From Ligilactobacillus pabuli (lineage in GTDB: Bacteria; Bacillota; Bacilli; Lactobacillales; Lactobacillaceae): a stretch of 64,000 bases of DNA. Positions 56,510 to 64,000 of the stretch are shown in pieces (within the stretch, counting starts at the first letter, position 1; every line of letters starts with the position of its first letter). The DNA is taken from contig NZ_BQXH01000004.1 of assembly GCF_022836475.1 (NCBI RefSeq), forward strand, positions 1-64,000. Reading direction: 5' to 3'. The position numbers and the translations under genes are program-made. The notes beneath the pieces are model-generated. The model worked only from the letters and a program-made list of their open reading frames with translations, had not been told where the DNA came from and did no database searches.

Positions 56510-57436
56510 CTACTTAACCAACCAGGAAGCAATCAATTGTTTGATTTGTTCTTGTTGATCAGGGTCACTAACGATGTCAAACCAATTGACCTCCATCCGG
56601 TTTCTAAACCACGTTAACTGTCGTTTGGCATAATGACGTGAATTAATTTTAATTCGTTCCACGCAATCAGCTAACGGTGCAGTTCCTGCAAAATAAGGAT
56701 ACAACTCTTTATAGCCAATTCCTTTTCCGGCAGCTAGTTTTGTCCCACCTGCTTGATATAGTTGACGTGCTTCATCCACCAAGCCAGCTTTAACCATCAG
56801 ATCAACTCGTTGGTTGATTCGTTGATAAAGGACTTGACGTTCTGTATTTAAACCAATGATCAGCGGATCATAATCTCCTGAAGCAGAATCAGCTTGTGCA
56901 GAAAATAATTGACCGCTGACCTGGCAAACCTCCAACGCACGAACTACTCGCCGTACATTGTTCACCGGAATTTTTTGCGCTGCTTGCGGATCAAGTTGAG
57001 CCAAACGATCCCACAATGCTTGTTTACCCTCTTTAGCCGCAAATGCTTCTAAATCAGCTCTAACTTGCTCATCAGTAAATTGAGCCGTCGCACCTAATCC
57101 AAAATTATCCAACAGTGCTTGGACATACAGTCCAGTTCCACCGACGATTAAAGGTAATTTCTGTTGTGCACCAATTTCAGCCAACTTAGTTTGACTCATT
57201 GAAACAAAATCCGCCACTGTAAATTGTTGATCTGGACGTAAAATATCAATTAAGTAGTGCGGAATTCCATCCATTTCAGTGGGTGTGACTTTGGCCGTAC
57301 CAATATCTAGGCCCTGATAGACTTGCATGGAATCGCCGGAAATCACCTCACCATTAAATTCATGTGCTAACTTGATCGATAGCGCAGTTTTACCCACCGC
57401 TGTTGGTCCAACGATCACTAAAACCTTTTGTGCCAT
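56510..57436 (-). CDS. miaA: tRNA dimethylallyltransferase MiaA
   Basis: 308 residues. Adds the isopentenyl group to A37 of tRNAs reading U-starting codons. P-loop VIVGPTAVGKTALSIKL (about 6-22), ISGDSMQVYQGLDIGTAKVTP, GGTGLYVQALLD and the C-terminal RHYAKRQLTWFRN. ATG at 57436 with AAAGGAG upstream. Between the rhodanese gene and glnRA; hflX, common here in relatives, is absent. Confidence 0.96.
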   Translation of the reverse strand: MAQKVLVIVGPTAVGKTALSIKLAHEFNGEVISGDSMQVYQGLDIGTAKVTPTEMDGIPHYLIDILRPDQQFTVADFVSMSQTKLAEIGAQQKLPLIVGGTGLYVQALLDNFGLGATAQFTDEQVRADLEAFAAKEGKQALWDRLAQLDPQAAQKIPVNNVRRVVRALEVCQVSGQLFSAQADSASGDYDPLIIGLNTERQVLYQRINQRVDLMVKAGLVDEARQLYQAGGTKLAAGKGIGYKELYPYFAGTAPLADCVERIKINSRHYAKRQLTWFRNRMEVNWFDIVSDPDQQEQIKQLIASWLVK

Positions 57437-57466
57437 CTGTTCCACTCCTTTTACCATTAATCTCTA

Positions 57467-57508
57467 CAAAAAAAGAAATGAGTTTCAAACGACCGAACTC
57501 ATTTCTTT
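57467..57508 (-). terminator. Terminator after the rhodanese gene
   Basis: Stem AAAGAAATGAGTT/AACTCATTTCTTT with a 10-base loop, then a run of T on the minus strand. Confidence 0.9.
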
Positions 57509-57520
57509 CGTTAAATTTGC

Positions 57521-57940
57521 TTAGGCTTTTTTGGTGCCTTTAGTCTTGCCATCCCATTTGTCCAAGCCAGACTTTAAGATATAGATATCTGTATACCCAT
57601 TTTTGTGCAGCTTAGAAGCCATCCGAGGTGCGACTGTTTTAGTATCATCATACAAATAAATCGGCATGTCCTTACGTAAACTGTCCTTATACAATTTGAA
57701 CTGTGAAAAAGGCATGTTGCGGGCACCTAAAATATGTTTCTTTTTAAAATCATTGGCTTCACGTACGTCAATGATCTGTGCCTTATGCATTCCTTCTTTA
57801 AAATCATCGTTCTTTAAAATAGTGGCATATTTTTTACCCATAAAGTATGTGTAAAATTGTCCACCAAATAACCAGACCAAAATTAAGACCAATACAACAT
57901 CGATCCAAAACATTACTCCTAAATCTCCTAAAACAAACAC
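57521..57940 (-). CDS. Membrane-anchored rhodanese-like protein
   Basis: 139 residues. An N-terminal membrane helix (VMFWIDVVLVLILVWLFGG, about 9-27) is followed by a rhodanese domain (about 45-135: AQIIDVREANDFKKKHILGARNMPF, then KLYKDSLRKDMPIYLYDD). The place of the catalytic cysteine (normally at the end of the fourth strand, VYCxxGxR) reads YLYDDTKT, so sulfurtransfer is unlikely; a binding or structural role is more probable. Start GTG 57940 has GAGGAG 8 bases upstream; an ATG at 57913 is possible. Family is common beside glk in lactobacilli. Confidence 0.85.
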   Translation of the reverse strand: MFVLGDLGVMFWIDVVLVLILVWLFGGQFYTYFMGKKYATILKNDDFKEGMHKAQIIDVREANDFKKKHILGARNMPFSQFKLYKDSLRKDMPIYLYDDTKTVAPRMASKLHKNGYTDIYILKSGLDKWDGKTKGTKKA

Positions 57941-57978
57941 AGTCAATTCTCCTCTCACTCAGTTACCAACATAATTTT

Positions 57979-58938
57979 TTATTTAAATTGTAAAGCTAGT
58001 GATGCAGCTCCATATAGGCCAGCATCATTCCCCAATTCAGCCAACTTCAAGTGGGTTGAAGTTCTGACAGTTGGGAACGCAAATTTGTTAAAGTTCTCTT
58101 CAACTTTGCTTAATAAGATCTCACCCGCAGCAGAAACACCGCCGCCAATGACGATAAACTCTGGGTTAGTGATCGCAGCTAAATTAGCACAAGCATAACC
58201 TAGGTAGTAGCAAACTTCGTCAACGACCTTCAATGCCAAGACATCATCTTTTTTAGCCAGGTCAAAGACATCTTTGGAACTAATTTCTTCGCCGTTATCC
58301 AAAGCTGTTTTCAACTGGGATTCACCAGCAAATTCTTCTGCCAAATCACGTGCGATCCGTACTACTCCAGTCGCTGAAGTATAAGTTTCTAGACAGCCAT
58401 GACCGCCACAGGTACAAAGATAGCCATTTGGCTGCACATTAATATGGCCGATTTCCCCCGCAGCACCTTGACCATGCAACAATTCACCATTGGAAATGAC
58501 ACCACCGCCAACTCCTGTCCCGAGGGTCACAAAGACCACTTCGTCTGAGTTGTTACCAGCGCCCTTCCACCGTTCACCTAGAGCGGCGACATTGGCATCA
58601 TTGTCTACGGCAAATTTGATTCCTGTCCCAGCTTGAATTTCGTCCTTAATATTTTGAACGGTCTTCCAATTTAAGTTGTATGCCCCAACTACTGTTCCGG
58701 CTTCAAGATCAACAGTCCCGGGAGTTCCCATCCCGATCCCGATAAACTGACTTTGATCCATCTTGTATAATGCAAGATGGTGATTGATCGACGCAATAAT
58801 ATCTGGAACGATATGCGAACCTTCATCCATGATATTAGTTTCTACGCTCCATTTTTGCTGAATTTCACCACTAGAAGTTAAGATCCCAAACTTAATAGTT
58901 GTGCCACCCAAATCGATTCCAATCAACTTTTTTTCCAT
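57979..58938 (-). CDS. glk: Glucokinase (ROK family)
   Basis: 319 residues. Phosphorylates glucose from disaccharide breakdown or non-PTS uptake; its product also affects carbon catabolite control. ROK signs: LIGIDLGGTTIKFGIL (about 5-20), VFVTLGTGVGGGVISNG, GEIGHINV and the zinc motif CTCGGHGCLET (about 173-183). ATG at 58938 with AGGAGG upstream; a longer frame to 58992 overlaps yqgQ. Confidence 0.97.
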   Translation of the reverse strand: MEKKLIGIDLGGTTIKFGILTSSGEIQQKWSVETNIMDEGSHIVPDIIASINHHLALYKMDQSQFIGIGMGTPGTVDLEAGTVVGAYNLNWKTVQNIKDEIQAGTGIKFAVDNDANVAALGERWKGAGNNSDEVVFVTLGTGVGGGVISNGELLHGQGAAGEIGHINVQPNGYLCTCGGHGCLETYTSATGVVRIARDLAEEFAGESQLKTALDNGEEISSKDVFDLAKKDDVLALKVVDEVCYYLGYACANLAAITNPEFIVIGGGVSAAGEILLSKVEENFNKFAFPTVRTSTHLKLAELGNDAGLYGAASLALQFK

Positions 58939-58954
58939 CAGCTTGTTCCTCCTG

Positions 58955-59173
58955 CTACTTATTATTTTTTTCTTGCTCGCGGCGCTCTTCAATTCGATGT
59001 TCGCGATCTAAAACTAATTTAGCTTTGGCAAAACTAGCCTGATCGATCACGCCTGATTCATGTAAATGGTCAATTTCTAATGCCATTAGTTCAATATCCC
59101 ACAAGCGTTTGCCCACATAAACAAAAACACCAAATTTTTTTAGCAACTGCTGCACATCATAGAGAGTCTTCAA
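58955..59173 (-). CDS. yqgQ: YqgQ family protein (DUF910)
   Basis: 72 residues, helical. Matches the YqgQ family by MKTLYDVQQLLKKFGVFVYVGKRLWDIELM at the start. The tail is charged (EERREQEKNNK). TTG at 59173 has AAGGAAGG 8 bases upstream; GTG at 59182 would overlap that site. Fixed neighbour of glk and the rhomboid gene in Firmicutes; function unknown. Confidence 0.88.
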   Translation of the reverse strand: MKTLYDVQQLLKKFGVFVYVGKRLWDIELMALEIDHLHESGVIDQASFAKAKLVLDREHRIEERREQEKNNK

Positions 59174-59205
59174 AAGAATCACCTTCCTTATTATAGCCGA
59201 AATTA

Positions 59206-59850
59206 TCAGTGTTGAAAACCAACTACGGTCAGTAATCCAAAGATAATTAATAATGCACAGCCTGCCAGTACTTTTTTATTGACTGGCACTCTGCCAATAT
59301 TAGGAACACCAATGACGTACGCTGCCAAGAAACCAGCCAATAAACCGCCAATGTGTCCAGCTATATCAATTCCTCTCAGCCCTAGTCCCAGGTTCAAAAT
59401 TACTAATAACAAGAATTGTTTCGCAGTTGCTCTAATATACGGATTATCCCGAAAAGACTCACCTAACATTAAAAAAGCACCAAATAAACCAAAAATCGAT
59501 GTAGAGGCGCCTGCCGAAATTCCCGGACTAAAAGCAAAACTAGCGATATTACCACCTAGTCCGCTTAATAGATATAAAGTCACGAAGCGCCATTTGCCAA
59601 ATAAAGTTTCGATCTGCAGACCAATAAAGTATAAAGTCACCATATTTAAGACCAAATGTTCCAAGCCAATATGGATAAACATCGGATTAAATAAGCGCCA
59701 CCACTGGCCTTGTGCAATCAAAAAATTAACTTTGGCCCCAAAAGCAAGTAAAACGCCAGTATTTTGGCTGCCTCCCGCAACCGTCATTAACAAATAGACA
59801 CTAATATTAATGATCAACAAGATATAGGTTGCCGTAGGTCGCTTACGCAT
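59206..59850 (-). CDS. Rhomboid family intramembrane serine protease
   Basis: 214 residues with six membrane segments. Rhomboid catalytic parts: GASTSIFGLFGAF (serine in GxSx, near 119), the catalytic histidine in IAGHIGGLLAGF (near 168) and the WWRLFNPMFIHIGLEHLVLNM segment (HxxxxHxxxN-like). Homologue of B. subtilis YqgP/GluP, which has an extra cytoplasmic domain missing here. Start ATG 59850 overlaps the 5-FCL stop by 8 bases. Confidence 0.93.
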   Translation of the reverse strand: MRKRPTATYILLIINISVYLLMTVAGGSQNTGVLLAFGAKVNFLIAQGQWWRLFNPMFIHIGLEHLVLNMVTLYFIGLQIETLFGKWRFVTLYLLSGLGGNIASFAFSPGISAGASTSIFGLFGAFLMLGESFRDNPYIRATAKQFLLLVILNLGLGLRGIDIAGHIGGLLAGFLAAYVIGVPNIGRVPVNKKVLAGCALLIIFGLLTVVGFQH

Positions 59851-60430
59851 CTGACTCACCGCCTTCAACCGAGATCCAACCCGTAGTTGTCACGATATTT
59901 GGAATTTGTTGATCTGTTTTTTCCGTTTCCCAGGAAAGCTCAGAATAAAATCGCGCTGGTTCAGCGCAACTCAAGACTGCTCCAGTATATTGGTTTAAGA
60001 AACGGTCATAAAAGCCACCGCCAAAACCCAGCCGAGCCCCACTAGCACTAAAAGCCAAACCAGGTACAATTAATAGATCAATCTGGTCCGCTGAAATGCT
60101 CGGTGCCGCTTCAGTCGGCTCAAATACGCCAAACTTGGAACGTTTCACTGGCGTAGCCGGATCAAACATCCGAAAATCCAGTTGGCGTCCTGGTAAAGAG
60201 CGTGGAATTACAACTGTCTTCTTGCAAGCAAGTGCGGCGGCAATTAATGGCTTAGTGTCAAACTCAACTGCTTCGCTAAAAGTTAGTCCAATTGTATGTG
60301 CCTGCCGATATAAAGCTGAGTCCAAAACTTGCTGAGTAATAGCTAACTCTGCGGCAGTTTTGGTCCAGTGCTGTGTTGAAGCAGATATTTTTTTTAGCTG
60401 TTTTTGGCGCATTTCTTGCTTAGAAAGCAT
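59843..60430 (-). CDS. 5-formyltetrahydrofolate cyclo-ligase
   Basis: 195 residues. Recycles 5-formyl-THF (folinate) to methenyl-THF. Signature GARLGFGGGFYDRFL (about 130-144) and LLIVPGLAFSASG; N-terminal helix KQEMRQKQLKKI. ATG at 60430 with GGGG upstream. Standard neighbour of the rhomboid gene. Family symbols vary (ygfA, fau, yqgN). Confidence 0.95.
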   Translation of the reverse strand: MLSKQEMRQKQLKKISASTQHWTKTAAELAITQQVLDSALYRQAHTIGLTFSEAVEFDTKPLIAAALACKKTVVIPRSLPGRQLDFRMFDPATPVKRSKFGVFEPTEAAPSISADQIDLLIVPGLAFSASGARLGFGGGFYDRFLNQYTGAVLSCAEPARFYSELSWETEKTDQQIPNIVTTTGWISVEGGESDA

Positions 60431-60452
60431 CAAAAAACCCCTTTTTTGTATG

Positions 60453-60483
60453 AAAAAAAACAACAGGAACTATTCCTGTTGTT
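60453..60483 (-). terminator. Terminator of rpmG
   Basis: Perfect 11-bp stem AACAACAGGAA/TTCCTGTTGTT (60459-60469, 60473-60483) with a 3-base loop and eight T. It overlaps the rpmG stop and lies before the 5-FCL gene. Confidence 0.9.
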
Positions 60484-60631
60484 ATTTTGTTTCGCGATGT
60501 AATGTAACTTTGTGATCACGTGGGCAATATTTCTTAAGCTCTAAGCGATCTGGATTATTACGTTTGTTTTTGCTTGACAAGTATGTCCGTTCATGACATT
60601 CTGTGCATTCTAAAGTAATGTGTACACGCAT
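60482..60631 (-). CDS. rpmG: 50S ribosomal protein L33
   Basis: 49 residues. Starts [20 protein letters not shown] and ends in [13 protein letters not shown], the clear L33 pattern. Cysteines at 9 and 12 plus one near 36 are present, but the fourth zinc ligand position reads Asp/His (CPRDHK), so the zinc ribbon is degraded or partly changed. ATG at 60631 with GGAGG upstream. Too short for usual ORF cut-offs. Confidence 0.96.
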   Translation of the reverse strand: MRVHITLECTECHERTYLSSKNKRNNPDRLELKKYCPRDHKVTLHRETK

Positions 60632-60987
60632 TTTGTTTGACCCTCCAAACTAACTGATCGTATTCAAAAGACAGTTGCCTGCCTTTAACGTTAATATAAT
60701 ACCATTTTTTATTTATGATTGCCAGTATTTTTTTATTTTTTGTTAAGTACTTTTCCTTGACAGCTAAGTTACTAGCTAAAAATGCTGACCTACCTGAGAA
60801 AAAGCCAGTATTTCACGATAGTTATTGCACAATAAACTGAACTTAAGGTTTTCTTAATAATCTTTTGATTGACCATCATTTTAGTCATCGAGCTTTATCC
60901 ATGCTAATTTATCTAACTTAAAGTTTGTGAAACCCTTTACATTTTAAATCAATGTTGTAGAATATAGTCATAATTTTAAGAAAGAAA
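60632..60987. other. 356-base intergenic region, no gene seen
   Basis: AT-rich, many stops in all frames. Left side: possible rpmG promoter (TGGCAA, 17 bases, TATTAT) near 60690-60720. Right side: promoter for the plus-strand gene at 60997. Between them I see no tRNA, small ORF or repeat. Confidence 0.6.
60936..60963 (+). promoter_or_regulatory. Promoter of the small gene at 60997
   Basis: -35 TTTACA (60936-60941), 16-base spacer, -10 TAGAAT (60958-60963), plus strand. Confidence 0.5.
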
Positions 60988-60996
60988 GTGACTGTA

Positions 60997-61233
60997 TTGA
61001 GTAAGTTAAATTATCAAGCAGATTTTGGAGATTTTGATGTCTATGTCGATGAAGATCGGGCCTATGCCTTAAAGAAGTATCATCCCGAAGTTGCCGCAGT
61101 TAGTGAAGAATATACCTTGACTGGGCAAGACATGAAGACTCTCTTATTTGAATGTCAAAAAATTAATGATACAACTGATTCTGCTGAAAAAGAAGACCAT
61201 CGCTCCTTTATCGAACGTGAAATTCTAGTTTAG
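60997..61233 (+). CDS. Small acidic protein of unknown function
   Basis: 78 residues; not recognised. Soluble, acidic, no signal or membrane segment: FGDFDVYVDEDRAYALKKY (about 9-27), then ECQKINDTTDSAEKEDHRSF. TTG at 60997 (MSKLNYQ) has AGAAAG 8 bases upstream; GTG at 60988 is the alternative, with the purine run touching it. Own promoter, and a strong terminator follows, so it is a single-gene unit ahead of yfhO. Intact frame between good signals suggests a real gene. Confidence 0.65.
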   Translation: MSKLNYQADFGDFDVYVDEDRAYALKKYHPEVAAVSEEYTLTGQDMKTLLFECQKINDTTDSAEKEDHRSFIEREILV

Positions 61234-61303
61234 CAATTTGTAACCGGTTGCGCAATCGGTTACTAAAACTACCCTTAAAATCCCAAAATTTTATCGTTAT
61301 CCT

Positions 61304-61334
61304 GAGTCTGCCATCCTGATGGCAGACTCTTTTA
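61304..61334 (+). terminator. Strong terminator after the small gene
   Basis: Perfect 12-bp GC-rich stem GAGTCTGCCATC/GATGGCAGACTC with a 2-base loop, then TTTTAT on the plus strand. Confidence 0.88.
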
Positions 61335-61480
61335 TGTCCCGGAAGTTCGTTTGCCTAAGATTACCTTTAAGCCTAATACTAGCTAATGAAATTCAAAATC
61401 AACTATGGTATTCTGGATTAGTTACCGTTGATCTGCTTGACCGACTTTAAACGGATTATTTTAGATTAGAAGGTTTTTTA

Positions 61481-64000
61481 ATGAAGATTAAACTAAAAAC
61501 ATACTTAAAACAGCACGCTGCCCTCTCCCTCAGCTTCTGGCTGCCAGTTTTGCTGATGCTTGGCTATTTTGTTTACCGCAAAATGTATCCTTTTGGGGGC
61601 GAAACTTTATTAACCGTTGATCTAGGTCAACAGTATGTTGATTTTTTTGCTTTCTTGCGCCAAACCCTACTCCATGACCCGACCAACTTCTTTTATACCT
61701 TTAATAAAGCAATTGGCGGTGAAATGCTAGGGGAATTTTCTTACTATCTTTTAAGTCCCTTTAACTTAATCTTTCTTTTCTTCCCTGGCAAATCGATCAC
61801 TGCTGGAGTTATGTTAGTCACCTTATTAAAGTACGGCCTAGCTGGTTATACTTTTGCTCGCCTGTTACACCAACAGCGTATACTGTCTGACAAAGTTTTA
61901 CCGCTCTTTGCGACCAGCTATTCTTTAATGGGCTGGATGATCGCCAATCAGCTCAATTTACTTTGGTTAGATGCAGTGGTTTTTTTACCTTTGATCATTA
62001 ATGGCTTATTAAACCTACTCAAAAAGAAACACGGCTTAGCCTATTCTTTTTGGCTCGCATTGATCATGATCTCTAACTATTATATGGGTTACATGATCGC
62101 TATCTTTTTAATCCTGTTCTTTATTTGGCATGAAACTGACCAGTTTGCCTCATTTAAACAGTTTGGTAAAAACGTCTGGTTATTCATCAGCCGGTCGTTG
62201 CTGGCTGCCGGGTTAGCTTGCCTCGTTTTGTTACCAACACTAACCAGCTTACAAACTAGCAAAGGCGAATACACTACAACCATGATCCACGCTAAAATTG
62301 AATATCCGCCTTTACAAATGGTTACAAAATTACTGTTAGGGGCGTTCAATTTTAAACAAATGCCGTCTGGTTTGCCCAATATTTTTGTTGGTTCACTAGC
62401 TTTATGCGGCTTTTTACTGTACTTCTTTAACGGTCAAATCAAACGCCGGAGTCGAATCAGTGCCGGCATAGTCACTGCTTTCTTGCTCCTATCATTGTGC
62501 TTTGAACCCTTAGACTTATTCTGGCATGGGATGCAATTTCCAGTCTGGTATCCCTACCGGTTTTCCTTTGTTGTTTGTTTCTGGTTGATTTACCTAGCCG
62601 CCCTAAACTACCGGCACGGTTTTAGTACAACTGCTCTCAAAGTTGTCCTCCTAACCGCCGTTGAAGGTGGAATTATTTATTATTCCTGGAAGCACATGCA
62701 GAAATTGACCTTTATTTCCAAGGAAACGTTGACTTGCTCAGTCCTTTTCACGGCTGCAACTTTGGTCTTATTGTTGATCGATCCTGGGACTAACAAAACC
62801 AGTCAAAAACAAAAATTAGCCTTGTTGTTCCTGCTTGTACCTGCAGAGATGTTAACCAACGCAGCTTTATCATTAAATAATATTTCTTATTTAAGTCAAA
62901 AAGAATATAGTCACCCAACAGCGGCACTAGCACAAGACAGCCAGGCTGTCCATCAGATCGACCCTGGCTTTTATCGGACTGGTCAAACTTATTCACGGAC
63001 TAAAAATGACGGCTTGGCGCACAATTTAAACACCGGTTCCTACTTTAGTTCTGCACTAGAAAAAACAATTCCCGATTTTTATGGGCAAATTGGTAATCCT
63101 GATGGTGATAATTACGTCACCTATTCCAACGGGACTTTGATCACCGACTCTTTACTAGGTATGAAGTATTTTATGTCTCCTAAAGATAGTAGTGAGATCT
63201 TACAGCCTAAATTACAAAACCAGGCCTTAACACCGTTAACGATCAAACCAGAATTGACAAGTGACCCGTTGAGGAAAGATTTACCCTTAACGCGCATTTA
63301 CCAAAACCCTTGGGCAACCACAGTCGGTTACAGTGCTAACTCGCTTTTAAAAAATAGTAAATTTGGCTTTAATGATCCGGTCGGCTACCAAACAACCTGG
63401 TTAAACGATGCGACTGGCACCTGGTCGACAACTAAATATTTTCATGCGCAAAATTTTAATGAAGTGGTCTTTCAAAATACCAATCGAACCGTGAACCTAA
63501 CTGGGGCGATGTTAAAAAAGAAGAAGTCCAAAGCGATGGCACAAGTGATTTTCAAATTCACACCAAAAACGAACGACCCCTACTACCTGACTTTTGGTCC
63601 AGGCATGGAAGAAGCTAAGGTAGAAACGTTCACTGGCAGTCATCCTCTATATCACTATGGGACCTTTAGACATACCGTGATTTTAAATGTCGCCGACCAT
63701 TCTAAAGATAACGAGGTCACCTTGACCGCCAGATTTAAGAAGAATTCCCTCTTTTTAGATAATTTCGTTTTGTATCGCTTAGACCGGAAATTAGCGACTC
63801 AAAAGCTGCACCAGTTGCAGCAACATTCCTGGCAAGTCAAAAAAGTTAATAATCGTCATCTAACAGGTAAGATCAATGTCAATGGACCAAACCAGATCTT
63901 TGCCACGACCATTCCATATTCCAAAGGATGGAAAGTTAAAATCGACGGAGAAACAGTTCCAACCTTCAAACTGCAAAACACTTTTGTGGGTGCCGATATT
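61481..64000 (+). CDS. YfhO-family membrane protein (partial, runs off window end)
   Basis: The first 840 residues are present; the frame is open at 64000. About twelve or more membrane helices fill residues 15-460 (LSFWLPVLLMLGYFVY first), followed by a large soluble, presumably extracellular, domain. Typical YfhO landmarks are LLTVDLGQQYVDFFAFLR (about 42-60), YYLLSPFNLIF and the later PYSKGWKVKIDG near 820. YfhO is a GT-C-like glycosyltransferase family; in B. subtilis, YfhO with CsbB/GtcA glycosylates lipoteichoic acid. ATG at 61481 has GAAGG 8 bases upstream. A possible -35 TTGACC lies near 61438 but the -10 is weak. Confidence 0.88.
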   Translation, partial: MKIKLKTYLKQHAALSLSFWLPVLLMLGYFVYRKMYPFGGETLLTVDLGQQYVDFFAFLRQTLLHDPTNFFYTFNKAIGGEMLGEFSYYLLSPFNLIFLFFPGKSITAGVMLVTLLKYGLAGYTFARLLHQQRILSDKVLPLFATSYSLMGWMIANQLNLLWLDAVVFLPLIINGLLNLLKKKHGLAYSFWLALIMISNYYMGYMIAIFLILFFIWHETDQFASFKQFGKNVWLFISRSLLAAGLACLVLLPTLTSLQTSKGEYTTTMIHAKIEYPPLQMVTKLLLGAFNFKQMPSGLPNIFVGSLALCGFLLYFFNGQIKRRSRISAGIVTAFLLLSLCFEPLDLFWHGMQFPVWYPYRFSFVVCFWLIYLAALNYRHGFSTTALKVVLLTAVEGGIIYYSWKHMQKLTFISKETLTCSVLFTAATLVLLLIDPGTNKTSQKQKLALLFLLVPAEMLTNAALSLNNISYLSQKEYSHPTAALAQDSQAVHQIDPGFYRTGQTYSRTKNDGLAHNLNTGSYFSSALEKTIPDFYGQIGNPDGDNYVTYSNGTLITDSLLGMKYFMSPKDSSEILQPKLQNQALTPLTIKPELTSDPLRKDLPLTRIYQNPWATTVGYSANSLLKNSKFGFNDPVGYQTTWLNDATGTWSTTKYFHAQNFNEVVFQNTNRTVNLTGAMLKKKKSKAMAQVIFKFTPKTNDPYYLTFGPGMEEAKVETFTGSHPLYHYGTFRHTVILNVADHSKDNEVTLTARFKKNSLFLDNFVLYRLDRKLATQKLHQLQQHSWQVKKVNNRHLTGKINVNGPNQIFATTIPYSKGWKVKIDGETVPTFKLQNTFVGADI

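Noticed and set aside
59279-59797. 172-residue plus-strand frame opposite the rhomboid gene
   Set aside because: It is fully antisense to a conserved membrane protein, lacks a ribosome site and shows no family pattern.
60890-60905. DnaA box TTATCCATG
   Set aside because: Two mismatches to TTATCCACA, single copy, no dnaA or dnaN nearby.

Overview
The window looks like a chromosomal core region of a low-GC Gram-positive bacterium of the order Lactobacillales, most likely family Lactobacillaceae. The evidence is the Firmicute-type gene order, a Gram-positive polC, a CIRCE/HrcA heat-shock operon, an asp23-fakA pair, a PASTA kinase, GlnR-controlled glnRA, and close likeness of the nucleoside deoxyribosyltransferase to lactobacillar NDT. 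I cannot name the species from sequence alone. No insertion sequence, prophage, CRISPR array, tRNA or rRNA was seen. About 57 of 61 genes lie on the minus strand.

Layout, left to right. (1) 1-2.4 kb: three separately regulated metabolic genes (esterase-like hydrolase, GNAT acetyltransferase, nucleoside deoxyribosyltransferase). (2) 2.4-7.3 kb: hrcA-grpE-dnaK-dnaJ heat-shock operon behind a CIRCE element. (3) 7.3-25.3 kb: a long translation, replication and envelope block, read right to left: pyrH-frr, uppS-cdsA-rseP-proS-polC, rimP-nusA-ylxR-ylxQ-infB-rbfA, truB-ribF. (4) 25.4-41.3 kb: asp23-fakA-recG-plsX, acpP, rnc-smc-ftsY-ylxM-ffh, rpsP-khpA, rimM-trmD and rplS with an L19-type leader. 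(5) rpmB on the plus strand, convergent with the next block. (6) 41.8-53.8 kb: gmk-rpoZ, then coaBC-priA-fmt-rsmB-pppL-prkC-rsgA-rpe-thiN. (7) 54.0-54.5 kb: a plus-strand gene of unknown function behind two tandem LexA-like boxes. (8) 54.6-60.6 kb: glnR-glnA, miaA, and rpmG, 5-FCL, rhomboid, yqgQ, glk, rhodanese. (9) 60.9-64 kb, plus strand: a small unknown gene and a yfhO-type membrane protein cut by the window end.

The genes mostly serve growth: making and folding proteins, targeting them to the membrane (ffh, ftsY), lipid and cell-wall precursor supply (acpP, plsX, cdsA, uppS), chromosome upkeep (smc, polC, priA, recG) and growth-linked signalling (prkC/pppL, GlnR). Many starts are GTG or TTG, chosen here because a Shine-Dalgarno sequence sits at proper spacing.

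No clearly new multi-gene system is visible. The most interesting signals are regulatory: the tandem SOS-like boxes before the gene at 54074; an intrinsic terminator placed between the promoter and first gene of the rimP-nusA operon; a 13-bp perfect hairpin upstream of rnc; and a near-perfect operator-like palindrome at the hydrolase promoter.
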